The position numbers were made by a program, and so were the translations under genes. Shown in pieces: positions 9,701 through 17,050 of a stretch of 32,537 nucleotides of DNA (positions are counted from its first letter, which is position 1; every line of letters begins with the position of its first letter). The stretch covers positions 1 through 32,537 of the forward strand of contig SUVT01000023.1 of the NCBI GenBank assembly GCA_015061845.1, in the 5' to 3' direction. The stretch comes from Lentisphaerota bacterium. Lineage in GTDB: Bacteria > Verrucomicrobiota > Lentisphaeria > Victivallales > UBA1829. Under the pieces are notes generated by a model. That model was not told where the DNA came from, did not search any database, and worked only from the letters and a program-made list of their open reading frames with translations.

Positions 9701-10233
9701 ACATCTGTCAGATAACAGCTCCCGCGAACCAGTTCGCCCCGGAACCCGAACTCGATTTGAATCTTCTCATGTCCCGCCGGAACCGGGATCTCATAATACC
9801 GCCAGATCAGATTGTCAATGGTGCGTTTTCCCCACATCCATGGCGATTTTACCGAGTTATCCCATTCGGTGTAAACTGTTTTCAGAACTTCTCCGGTGTC
9901 GCAGGAGCGGACAAGTACATGGGCGGCATAAGAAAAATCCTGTTGGACGAGATAGTTATCTGCTGCATAGAAACTGACGGTCACGGCATGTTTTTTGACC
10001 GGGATCGCCGGAGAGATCCAGCGGGTGACGTTTCCGGCTTCTTTTGCATTGTTTCTGCTGACCATCAGCGATCCGGTTTCGCCCGGAACGCGGGCAACCT
10101 TGCTCCAGCGGCTGTCTCCCTCCGCTTTCCATCCGGCATGATTGAATTTGAAGCGTTTTTGATAAAAAACTCTGTTCTGTGCAAAGGTGATTGCAACGGA
10201 AAACAAAACAAACAGAAAAAAGATTTTTTTCAT
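6733..10233 (-). CDS. Exported multi-domain clan GH-A-like protein with CBM9-like C-terminus (1166 aa)
   Basis: A signal peptide (MKKIFFLFVLFSVAITFAQ) directs export. Residues about 20-190 form a jelly-roll-like module (VSFYAADNYLVQQDFSYAAH). The middle is a TIM-barrel-like region with YADFILEYIRQNRHALDWIV, LKVGFCINFVTVADFDKYEL and FLNLHLYGATAGFP. PPFTMTEGALRMPPGH places Glu563 where clan GH-A nucleophiles usually lie. Beta domains follow, and from about residue 959 (PPVIDGDLSDWE) to the end is a family-9-type carbohydrate-binding or DOMON-like domain. Translation starts at the ATG at 10233, with AGGAGG inside the last codons of the regulator gene and an ATGA overlap, so the two are coupled. 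The downstream gene follows closely. GH39- or GH5-like relatives are possible, but I cannot name a family. Confidence 0.72.
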   Translation of the reverse strand: MKKIFFLFVLFSVAITFAQNRVFYQKRFKFNHAGWKAEGDSRWSKVARVPGETGSLMVSRNNAKEAGNVTRWISPAIPVKKHAVTVSFYAADNYLVQQDFSYAAHVLVRSCDTGEVLKTVYTEWDNSVKSPWMWGKRTIDNLIWRYYEIPVPAGHEKIQIEFGFRGELVRGSCYLTDVTVAEKQGSGQAAPKTEKSEKYLLELSNPAVGGLFYQQDDLRFDASIRGDIPKDAVLNVTVTDFEYNELRFFKVPMTDAAPLADKKFYASDAAKSRKLTPQNHKVKRFILWDKVDMPTGILYRIKAELISKGKVLAEDTSLFGIVPMPKPILPKEKEKSYFWTRGLPVRYYDGKSSAGKSLQAQDMTRKTGSFRSCELSESYNWRQLQPVYPGPVIIRKKLPGYPLQTYMPNIEQVHVARFIPEGARKPTPNPILYAGRKGMELIDYDVDAYADFILEYIRQNRHALDWIVPSGLERRLNDRVIALQKKVYTECKKRFPELKVGFCINFVTVADFDKYELWKYADFLNLHLYGATAGFPFNESVIPYKNYYRTKFKRSAPPFTMTEGALRMPPGHVNYAAGTMRGIWSLMEQNFQGIYYYHQGNLNPLANPDTTDFRTSDPGSSVYDNYRYHQLVNRPIMAPELVMERGNESRRWDNKTSLGGGVSILPTVSTMVYCNLIQDFDRAKLRFSRMLPSAKIYCFDRENTVCGIDPREGSPGNPIIVNTTEPFKFRDIFGRIVHIKPVNGKAIIQTGKYPCTLIFDSIVKNLSFKEMKSSGLTPLSGMPGGKLSFDLKLDSIKEPEGVLVISGTEKFFDIRKPITLPKLKSKEYPIVTALKKDGKCYAILYGTLNVENPVLCKLSPIAGREPGMEVVIRNRSDKTISGTVSFFDDILSMTPVPYEMTGKFRVEPGSKGTVQFVFNPVMAKSNFNEFVEVTVKLDNGETIKLRERLHFRKAVKLKKPPVIDGDLSDWELDSMKPVLMERVRMTDPDEPAPDSMTSPGKFYMAWYGKTLYMAAIVKDNTPVTRHNDIWLWIDDNLLFGIYPWRHWNGEKFNPGFYRGHTGLHKNGTAGNYREPDIPAGGSVDTKRIKTVIKRKDGLLIYEMAFPEGTLYPFTPAVGNGLRISLTCFDADGSIKHDYKGPLYYFGGANVNFHMDVNQWFEFICTE

Positions 10234-11294
10234 TTCTTCGACCTCCTGTCAGATATATTTTTAATGGTACAATCGTTGGAAAAAACACTTTTGAAGAGAG
10301 AAATCCCTTTTGATTCCAGTGCATCCGGAAAGATGATCCGTGAGGCTGCTGCCCGGACGATTTCACGCATGGGCGGAATCAGCAGGGAAAGATCCGGAAG
10401 AAGTGTCCGTTTCTGGTTCAAATCCTGCCCGCATCCCAGCAGGGAAATATCTTCCGGAATTTTCAGTCCGCCTTGAAGCAGTACCCCATAAACTTTATAA
10501 AGAAGTGTATTCGAGTTGCTGAAGAGAGCCGTCGGGCGTTCCGATGACGGTAGAGCAAGGATCTTTTCGCCCTCTTCCTGTCCCGGGAAATTATCGAGTT
10601 CCGCCGGAACTTCCACGCTGTAAGTCAGAAGTTCCATCTTCAATTTTTCCGCTTCTTCTTTTGCCGCCTTATAAAAATCATTGGAGTTCCGTCCCAGCTC
10701 CGGATCACGGTAAATATCGTAAATGACAAGTCCGATCTTCCGGTGTCCGTGCTGATAAAGGATCCGGACAGCCTCCCGTCCGGTTTCAACATAATCCCGT
10801 CCGACAAAATCAAGTTTTTCAGAGATGGAATAAAAAAGCTGTACTACGGGGATTCCGTCTTCCAGAAATTGATGGTAGGATCCGGCATTGTTTCCCTCTT
10901 CTGTTGCAACGGGGATCGTGATGATTCCGTCAAGATTCCGGGAACGGGAAGATTCCAGAGAACGTTTTTCCAGTTCAAGCGTTGAAGTCGGATAGAGGAT
11001 GATATCATAATTCTGCTCATAACAGCAGTCATGCAGCTCTTCCAGAAGCCTCATAAGAATATAGCTGCTGGAACAGTTGAGGAACACGCCGATCAGATAG
11101 GATTTTCCCTTTTGAAATCCCCGGGCGGCAATGTTTGGACGATAGTTTTGCTGTCTTGCAATAGCACGTATCTGTTCTCTGGTTTTCTCAGACATCCGGG
11201 TGCTGGAGCTTTTGTCAGAAAGTGCAACGCTCACCACCGCAGGTGAGACCCCGGCGATCCGTGCAATATCTTTGATCGTTATGTTCTTTTTCAT
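10230..11294 (-). CDS. LacI-family transcriptional regulator
   Basis: The N-terminus from the ATG at 11294 (MKKNITIKDIARIAGVSPAV) is a canonical LacI helix-turn-helix, followed by the hinge (NYRPNIAARGFQKGKSYLIG) and a periplasmic-binding-protein-like sensor (ILYQHGHRKIGLVIYD, PTALFSNSNTLLYKVYGVLL, ISLLGCGQDL). The open frame reaches back to 11327, but the -10 box at 11338-11343 puts the transcript start near 11331. That leaves almost no leader for the upstream ATGs, so I chose 11294. The gene is first in its operon and its stop overlaps the next start as ATGA. It probably represses its own operon through a near-palindrome at 11309-11326. The effector is presumably a sugar but is not readable from sequence. 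Confidence 0.9.
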   Translation of the reverse strand: MKKNITIKDIARIAGVSPAVVSVALSDKSSSTRMSEKTREQIRAIARQQNYRPNIAARGFQKGKSYLIGVFLNCSSSYILMRLLEELHDCCYEQNYDIILYPTSTLELEKRSLESSRSRNLDGIITIPVATEEGNNAGSYHQFLEDGIPVVQLFYSISEKLDFVGRDYVETGREAVRILYQHGHRKIGLVIYDIYRDPELGRNSNDFYKAAKEEAEKLKMELLTYSVEVPAELDNFPGQEEGEKILALPSSERPTALFSNSNTLLYKVYGVLLQGGLKIPEDISLLGCGQDLNQKRTLLPDLSLLIPPMREIVRAAASRIIFPDALESKGISLFKSVFSNDCTIKNISDRRSKK

Positions 11295-11308
11295 GAGCGT
11301 TTTTCTTT

Positions 11309-11326
11309 TGATTAAACGTATCATCA
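11309..11326. promoter_or_regulatory. Candidate LacI-family operator
   Basis: TGATTAAACGTATCATCA is an imperfect palindrome centred on CG. Seven of nine base pairs match between the two halves. It begins a few bases downstream of the predicted transcript start of the LacI-headed operon, a position suited to repression. The central CpG flanked by A/T is typical of LacI-family sites. It is a prediction from position and symmetry only. Confidence 0.4.
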
Positions 11327-11337
11327 TTTTTGGTAAA

Positions 11338-11366
11338 AATATAGCATATCCTTTTTATGATTGCAA
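11338..11366 (-). promoter_or_regulatory. Sigma70-type promoter of the LacI-headed operon
   Basis: On the minus strand TTGCAA (11366-11361) and TATATT (11343-11338) are separated by exactly 17 bp. Upstream, 11367-11386 is an A/T-rich inverted repeat (ATATTTTTC and GAAAAAATAT) that could act as an UP-like element. The predicted start point is near 11331. Confidence 0.65.
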
Positions 11367-11467
11367 ATATTTTTCTGAAAAAATATAGAAAAAACAGAGA
11401 CTCAGGAATGATTCATTTGTTTTTTGTAAAAAAAACTCTGATTTCCATGCCAATCAATAAAAAAGAC

Positions 11468-11495
11468 TTGAAAATCAGAAAATTCCGGCTATTGT
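11468..11495 (+). promoter_or_regulatory. Candidate promoter of the WYL-ankyrin gene
   Basis: TTGAAA (11468-11473) and TATTGT (11490-11495) are separated by 16 bp on the plus strand, about 30 bp before the start codon. An overlapping TATAAA at 11495-11500 is an alternative -10 with a worse spacer. The 199-bp gap 11328-11526 therefore holds two divergent promoters. Confidence 0.35.
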
Positions 11496-11526
11496 ATAAA
11501 AAACTGAAATTGGCTGAAATCAAAAA

Positions 11527-13161
11527 ATGGATCATCTTTTTTATTATCAGGATTCAGAAATCCCATTTACCATCCCGGAAGTGAACAGATCTGTTTTCCG
11601 TCTACTCCGGCTGGCTGTGCTGAAACAAAGGATCGTCAGGATCTCTTATACGGACTCCTGCGGGGAGGATTCTTCCCGGGAAATCTTTCCTGAAGTGATC
11701 TTTTGTTCCGGAGATAATGATTGCTGGTATATTGCGGCATATTGCTATTTGCGTGAAGAGCCGCGGACATTCTGTATTGACAGGATTCAGAGAGTGGAGC
11801 TGACCAGGAGACGTGATACTACGTATGGGATTGCCGGGGATTTCCGGGAAAACGGTATTCCATGGCAACGCGAATATACCCCGGAATATGAGGAACCTCC
11901 GCCGCAGGAAATCACGGAAGAGGAGAAAATCAGACGTGCCACATTTGAGCTTATATACAGCATTGAACACTTGAATTCAGCGCGGATAAAAAACGCTTTG
12001 AAAAATGGCGCGGATATCAACAGCTCTCTGCATGGGCATACTCCGCTGGTTACTGCGATAGCTTCCGGCAATCAGAATATCATAGACTTTCTGATCAGGA
12101 ATGGTGCAGATCCTTTGAAAAAATCACAGGATGGAATGACCCCGCTCATCAAGGCTGCCTGCAGTCCGCATCTCTCCGTACTGAAAGATTTTTTGAAAAA
12201 ATATCCCTGTGATCCCAATGCTGCTGACTGCCGCCGGATGACGGCTCTTGCATGGGCTGTCTGCGATCAGAAATTTGATAATGCCGAATATCTTCTGTCA
12301 GAACATTTTGATCCGGATACAAGGGATAATGAAGGCAGAACTCCCCTGCATTATGCTGCTGAATCCGGGAATATCAAATTACTGGAATTGCTTTTAGAAC
12401 ATCAGGCAGATATCCAGGTGAAAAATCATGATTCGGAAACCCCGCTTCTTACAGCGATAAAAATGAATCATGATGATTGTGCCATAAAACTTCTACATAG
12501 GGGCGCAAATGTAAATATTGCAGATAAAAAGGGGAATTCTCCGCTTCATTGTCTGATGATGAGATATCATCCGTACTACGGGAGGTCTCTTGAAATCAGA
12601 ATCGGCTCAAATCCTTTTTTTTCAACTGTCGAAGAAGTTTGCCGGTACGGTGCAAATATTAATTCTGTAAACAATTCCGGGATGACTCCCCTGATGCTTG
12701 CCCGGGAAGAATCTTTTCGGTTTCTTTTGAAAAAAGGTGCATGTGCCGCAGCGGCTGATATCAACCGGAAGACAGTTGCAATGTATCACGCAAACTCACT
12801 CAACGAGTTGGAAATGTTGGAAAAATATGGAGCGGATCTTCACGCCGTCGATGCGTTCGGATGTACTCTGATCCATTATGCGAAGATCTCTTTTGAACAC
12901 ATCAAAGCGTTGATTGAGAAATATCATTTCCCTGTCGATGGAAAAGATTCTCAGGGGAATACTCTTTTACACGATGCCGCAAAGGCTATGGATCTTGATA
13001 CCATCAAGTACCTGCTGGAACTCGGTGCAGAAGAAACCGAGAACAGGAACGGTATCACGCCGTTGGAAATCTTTCTCAGCGGAGAGCGGGGAAAAGGAGA
13101 TTCTCTATGGGATTATGTTGATGATCCCTGCATGTTCTGCGAAAGGCATGAACTTATATGA
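11527..13161 (+). CDS. WYL-domain protein fused to ankyrin repeats
   Basis: This 544-aa protein is the only convincing complete plus-strand gene. Residues about 28-95 form a WYL domain: VLKQRIVRISYTDSCGE, then W67-Y68-I69 (WYIAAYCYLREE), R80-T-F and I-D-R86-I. These match the conserved W-Y-L/R-x-F/D-R pattern of this ligand- or nucleic-acid-sensing fold. There is no N-terminal helix-turn-helix, unlike most WYL regulators. After an acidic linker (YTPEYEEPPPQEITEEEKI) about 11 ankyrin repeats fill residues 140-530, for example EGRTPLHYAAESGNIKLLEL and GNTLLHDAAKAMDLDTIKYL. There is no signal peptide or membrane segment. An in-frame TGA at 11515-11517 fixes the start. No Shine-Dalgarno sequence is visible, only an A-rich leader. 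The neighbouring operons run on the opposite strand, so it is an isolated gene. Its function is unknown; a sensor or scaffold role is inference. Confidence 0.8.
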   Translation: MDHLFYYQDSEIPFTIPEVNRSVFRLLRLAVLKQRIVRISYTDSCGEDSSREIFPEVIFCSGDNDCWYIAAYCYLREEPRTFCIDRIQRVELTRRRDTTYGIAGDFRENGIPWQREYTPEYEEPPPQEITEEEKIRRATFELIYSIEHLNSARIKNALKNGADINSSLHGHTPLVTAIASGNQNIIDFLIRNGADPLKKSQDGMTPLIKAACSPHLSVLKDFLKKYPCDPNAADCRRMTALAWAVCDQKFDNAEYLLSEHFDPDTRDNEGRTPLHYAAESGNIKLLELLLEHQADIQVKNHDSETPLLTAIKMNHDDCAIKLLHRGANVNIADKKGNSPLHCLMMRYHPYYGRSLEIRIGSNPFFSTVEEVCRYGANINSVNNSGMTPLMLAREESFRFLLKKGACAAAADINRKTVAMYHANSLNELEMLEKYGADLHAVDAFGCTLIHYAKISFEHIKALIEKYHFPVDGKDSQGNTLLHDAAKAMDLDTIKYLLELGAEETENRNGITPLEIFLSGERGKGDSLWDYVDDPCMFCERHELI

Positions 13162-13166
13162 AAACA

Positions 13167-13196
13167 AGGCAATTTCAAAAAAAATTGAAATTGCCT
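13167..13196. terminator. Bidirectional hairpin terminator between convergent genes
   Basis: AGGCAATTTCAA (13167-13178) and TTGAAATTGCCT (13185-13196) form a perfect 12-bp stem with an A-rich loop. It lies 5 bp after the WYL-ankyrin stop and 15 bp after the 1273-aa gene's stop on the other strand. AAAC and GTTT flank the stem and give T-rich tails in both directions. Confidence 0.75.
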
Positions 13197-13211
13197 GTTT
13201 CCGGTCAGACT

Positions 13212-16200
13212 TTATTTGATGTCGATCTGATAATCAGAGATCTTGATTTCAGAACCTTTTGGAACAATGAGCAGAGGTCTGATCTGTTTCACTTTGGGAT
13301 CCGTGATCTGGAACATGATCCCGTTCTGTTTCATCTCCGGAGTCAGATTGACCGGTTTTGAAACAACTTTGAATCCGCCGTAACCGTAATCCGTATAGCT
13401 GAAGAATCCAAGCCCGGCACTTCCTTTTCCGGATGCCTTGAACCGGATCGTAACAAATGTTCCCGGCTTCACCTTGACTGCAGATGGATCGAAATAGATG
13501 AAATATTTTTTCCCGAGAAATTCAATGGAATCATGGTTGAGCTTCACGAGCTGATCTTTTTCCTTTGACAATGCGGCATAAGCAAAGGTCCATTTCGTCA
13601 GTCTGGAAAAATCAGCGGTCTCTTTTTTGATTTCAAAATGATAATCAGAAACCTTGACATTTGCCCCCTGCGGAACAATGATCATCGGACGAACCTGTTT
13701 TACTTTGGAATCCGTGATCTTGAACACAACTCTGTACTGTTTGACTGTGGAGGTCACTTTAACAGCTTGAGAAAAGGTTTTTGCCCCGCTGTACTTGTAG
13801 TCCGTGTAGGAGATGAATCCAAAGGGGATATTTCCTTTCCCGGATGCTTTGAAGGTGATCTCCGCAAACATTCCGGGCGTGACTTTTGTTGCAGACGGAT
13901 TGAAGTAGATCAGATATTTCTTCCCGTTCAGCTCAATGGCGTCACCGTCGATTTTCAAATACTGATTTTTTGCCTTGGCAGCTTCAATATTTGTAAAAGT
14001 CCAGTGGGTGATGGGAAGCTGTTTTTCCGGCGTTTCCACAACTTTATCGGAATCAAGAATTTCCAACTTATAGTTCCGGATCACGATTTCCGCATCTTTT
14101 GCCAGAGAAAAGAGTTCGCGGACAGCCACGGTTCCGGCTTTTTTGACAGGAAATACCAGACGGAACTGCTGTTCTCTAGATGTCAGATACAGCTCTTTCC
14201 AGAGTTGTCCGTGCATTCCGTAACCGTAATCTTTGTTCAGGAACAATCCGAAAGAAACTTTTCCCTTTCCTTTTGCAGTAAAGGTGATAACAACGCTTTT
14301 TCCGGGTACGATTTTATGTGAATTTTCGTGCATGAACATGCGGTTTTTCAGATATCCGCGGAAAGTGAGACCGTTTCCGTCTGTGTGGAACAAACGGCTT
14401 CCTCTGGTACCGCTGAACCGTTCGGCGGCATTGGTAAGAACCCAGCCCTGTTCAAACGGGATCTTCGGCAGTTCGACCTTCGGAGGATTGCCGAGAACAA
14501 TCATGCGGTAGCCCATCTTCGGGACAGTCAGCGTGATTTCATCGCCGTTTGTCTTCAGCGGTTTTCTGTCGGGCCAGTTGAGATAGGTTCCGGCTTTCAC
14601 ATTCAGAACATTCCGGTTGATTTTGACCTTTCCTGTACGGTCAACTTTGTCTTTGCTCAAGTTTGCAATGACGAAAAGCACGCTTCCGTTATCGTGTTTG
14701 TAAGCGGAAACATAAACTTCTTTCATGTCAGTGGAAGCCGGCGGAGTGTCATCGTAATAGGCATAGAAATCACTGTTGCCGTAATCGAACGCATCCAGTT
14801 CCCGGCGGACACGGTCGACTTCCTGATTGTTGACCCAGAGACGGCAGATTGGCACGTCATGAACCATACCGATCGCCATCAGTTCACGGGTGGCATCGGG
14901 TGTTTTTGTCATCTTTCCGCGCATTTCCGGCAGGAAGTAGGGCGCGATTCCCCACTGACGCCCGATGAATTCCGCACGGAACGTATCAAGGCTCATCACT
15001 TCCATATAAGATTTATCCGTAACCCATGCGGCAAAGGGATGTTCACCATCAAAATAACCGTCAAGCCAGCTCAGGACAGGGATATTCAATTTTGCAGACA
15101 TGTGTCCCCAGATCCAGGTTTCCCACGGCTGCTTTTTGATGACAGAATACATCCGTTTGAAGAGCTGTCTCTGTGCCCGGATTGGATAGGTCGGATAGTA
15201 AATACCGTTTTCTTCGTAGCCAACATTTGCATTTTTTCCGGCGTAGGCGTAGGGGTGCAGCTGGTCATAATAATAACCGTCGAGCTTGTGAGCCTCTACA
15301 AATTTCTTTGCGTGCCAGACATAGAAATCGGCAAGACTCTGAACTGCCGGAGAACAGCAGTACCAGTTTTTCTTCCAGCCGGAACGGGAGATGTAGGGAT
15401 CTTCAAACCCGAACCACCAGTGTTTTTTGAAGAAGACCGCTTCGGGGCGTTCTTCTGAGATGAAAGTCGGTGCAGTATAAGGCGTGACTTTCACATTCTT
15501 GGCATGGAAAAATTTAACCATGTCTGTATAATACTGCGGATCGGCTGCCTGCATAAAACCGGATCCTGTGGTGTTGGAAAGACTGTTGAATTCCAGATTC
15601 TTTCCTTCGCCGTACATGCGGATCACACGGTTTTTCCGGGCATCATAATTCTTCACCGGAGTCGCCTGAAGCATGAACGCAAGGTTCCAGTCCGGTTTGA
15701 CTTTCTGTCCGGGTTTCATGATATTCAAACGCAGGGTGACTGCATCGTTGGAACGGACAAATTCAACGGTGTCTTTTCCTTTCTTATTGGGCCACATTTC
15801 ATCGGATTCGCAGCACCAGAAAAGACCGCGGTAGTTATCGCCCAGCCAGCTGAAGGGCATCCAGGAACTGGATTCCACAACACCGTTTCCTTCGGGAACA
15901 GCTTTCGGCAAAACAACTTTGAGCACGCTGAACAAGTGACGGTAGAGCGCATTCTTTTTGTTGACCGGAAGTTCCAGACTCAGAGTGTCAAAAGGAAGCT
16001 GCTTGCTGTTCAGCGGCTTGAAGGTGACATAGATAAAACCGTCATACTCCATTTCGCTGCGGACTTCAAAGTCGACGGAACCGGCGCGGATTTTTCCAAC
16101 GATGGTTGCTTTTGTGGCGGAGAATTTCTCAAACTTTGCGCCCAATGCTTTCCAGTTGAGAGCTTTTCCATTCTTTGCCATTTTGAACGTGATGGGAGAT

Positions 16201-17033
16201 TTCAGCAAAGGTTCCCCTTTAGCAATGATCTGAGTCGGCAGACCATGATCGCCAAAGGTATATTCCCGGTTGAGACAGCTGATGGTATTGCCCTTTTTCG
16301 TCATGGGTGTCCACGGCGGAAGGACTTCATCTTCCATGCCGAGTTTGTTGCCCAGCCATTCCAGCGTGGGGATGATCATGGTTTCTTTGAGCTGGATTTT
16401 CTTGCCGGATTTCAGGGCGAGTTCAGCGGTGATTTGATAGGTTCCCGGAGTGTGCGGTTTCGGCAATGCAAGCGTTGCTTTCGCAAGTGTGCTGCCTTTC
16501 CGGAAGTTCAGCGGAGCTTTCTTCCCGTTGAACATTGCAGTTCCGGAGACCTTTTCTGCTGCGATTCCGGTGTTTTTGATATCTGTAATGACAGTAATGG
16601 TATTGTCGTCCGGGTCAATGGTGTAATCCAGTTTGACATTATCAGCCGTGAACTGTGCAGAGGGTGCTTTTTCTGCAACATCAAGGTTCACGAAAATATC
16701 GAAAAAGAATTTACCGTCCAGCTGAACCATTCCAGCCATATTGTATCTGCCCGGCTTCGGGAGCGGAAGAACACAGAACCCTTTTCCATTGACAAATTTT
16801 TCTTCTTTCCGGATTTTTGTTCCCTGAACATAACAGACCAGCTTGATGCGGCTGTCCGGAACAGGAGTCTTTCCGGTGTCAAAAGTGATGAAAATCTTTT
16901 TCTGTGCGTAATCCACATAGAATTCCATCCGGCTTGCTTCCTGACAGAGCGGGTGCAAAGCAGGAACATTTGTCTGCGCCGCAACTGTAAACATTACAGC
17001 AAACAGCGAGAACAGCGACAATAACGATTTCAT
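13212..17033 (-). CDS. Exported DUF6067/glycosidase-like protein with three C-terminal beta modules, paralogue 1 (1273 aa)
   Basis: A signal peptide (MKSLLSLFSLFAVMFTVAAQ) marks export. Residues about 22-225 are beta domains. Residues about 226-850 contain EDEVLPPWTPMTKKGNTISC and SWLGDNYRGLFWCCESDEMW, phrases I associate with the DUF6067 glycosidase-like family. The TIM-barrel part includes HKLDGYYYDQLHPYAYAG, where Asp590 lies in a Y-Y-D-Q strand-end motif, and WLDGYFDGEHPFAAW with an acidic pair. From about 855 three beta modules of 130-150 aa follow. It is about 70% identical by eye to the gene immediately upstream. The start has AAAGGA 7-8 nt upstream, 17 bp after that gene's stop. It is the last gene of its operon and ends at the shared hairpin. 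Family and catalytic residues are inferred; the substrate is unknown. Confidence 0.75.
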   Translation of the reverse strand: MKSLLSLFSLFAVMFTVAAQTNVPALHPLCQEASRMEFYVDYAQKKIFITFDTGKTPVPDSRIKLVCYVQGTKIRKEEKFVNGKGFCVLPLPKPGRYNMAGMVQLDGKFFFDIFVNLDVAEKAPSAQFTADNVKLDYTIDPDDNTITVITDIKNTGIAAEKVSGTAMFNGKKAPLNFRKGSTLAKATLALPKPHTPGTYQITAELALKSGKKIQLKETMIIPTLEWLGNKLGMEDEVLPPWTPMTKKGNTISCLNREYTFGDHGLPTQIIAKGEPLLKSPITFKMAKNGKALNWKALGAKFEKFSATKATIVGKIRAGSVDFEVRSEMEYDGFIYVTFKPLNSKQLPFDTLSLELPVNKKNALYRHLFSVLKVVLPKAVPEGNGVVESSSWMPFSWLGDNYRGLFWCCESDEMWPNKKGKDTVEFVRSNDAVTLRLNIMKPGQKVKPDWNLAFMLQATPVKNYDARKNRVIRMYGEGKNLEFNSLSNTTGSGFMQAADPQYYTDMVKFFHAKNVKVTPYTAPTFISEERPEAVFFKKHWWFGFEDPYISRSGWKKNWYCCSPAVQSLADFYVWHAKKFVEAHKLDGYYYDQLHPYAYAGKNANVGYEENGIYYPTYPIRAQRQLFKRMYSVIKKQPWETWIWGHMSAKLNIPVLSWLDGYFDGEHPFAAWVTDKSYMEVMSLDTFRAEFIGRQWGIAPYFLPEMRGKMTKTPDATRELMAIGMVHDVPICRLWVNNQEVDRVRRELDAFDYGNSDFYAYYDDTPPASTDMKEVYVSAYKHDNGSVLFVIANLSKDKVDRTGKVKINRNVLNVKAGTYLNWPDRKPLKTNGDEITLTVPKMGYRMIVLGNPPKVELPKIPFEQGWVLTNAAERFSGTRGSRLFHTDGNGLTFRGYLKNRMFMHENSHKIVPGKSVVITFTAKGKGKVSFGLFLNKDYGYGMHGQLWKELYLTSREQQFRLVFPVKKAGTVAVRELFSLAKDAEIVIRNYKLEILDSDKVVETPEKQLPITHWTFTNIEAAKAKNQYLKIDGDAIELNGKKYLIYFNPSATKVTPGMFAEITFKASGKGNIPFGFISYTDYKYSGAKTFSQAVKVTSTVKQYRVVFKITDSKVKQVRPMIIVPQGANVKVSDYHFEIKKETADFSRLTKWTFAYAALSKEKDQLVKLNHDSIEFLGKKYFIYFDPSAVKVKPGTFVTIRFKASGKGSAGLGFFSYTDYGYGGFKVVSKPVNLTPEMKQNGIMFQITDPKVKQIRPLLIVPKGSEIKISDYQIDIK
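13215..14471 (-). repeat. Three tandem C-terminal beta modules within the 1273-aa protein
   Basis: Module boundaries are about residues 855-1005 (14471-14020), 1006-1140 (14018-13610) and 1143-1273 (13605-13215). Modules 2 and 3 are clearly homologous: YLIYFNPSATKVTPGMFAEI against YFIYFDPSAVKVKPGTFVTI, then FKASGKG, SYTDYxY and VKQxRPxxIVP. Module 1 is more divergent but keeps TFTAKGKGKVSFGLFLNKDY. They look like jelly-roll carbohydrate-binding or cell-surface modules. Confidence 0.65.
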
Positions 17034-17050
17034 TGTAAATTCCTTTCCTG

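Noticed and set aside
11367-11386. A/T inverted repeat (ATATTTTTC and GAAAAAATAT) as a terminator or operator
   Set aside because: It lies immediately upstream of a -35 box with no gene ending there. An A/T-rich promoter-enhancing tract is the simpler reading.
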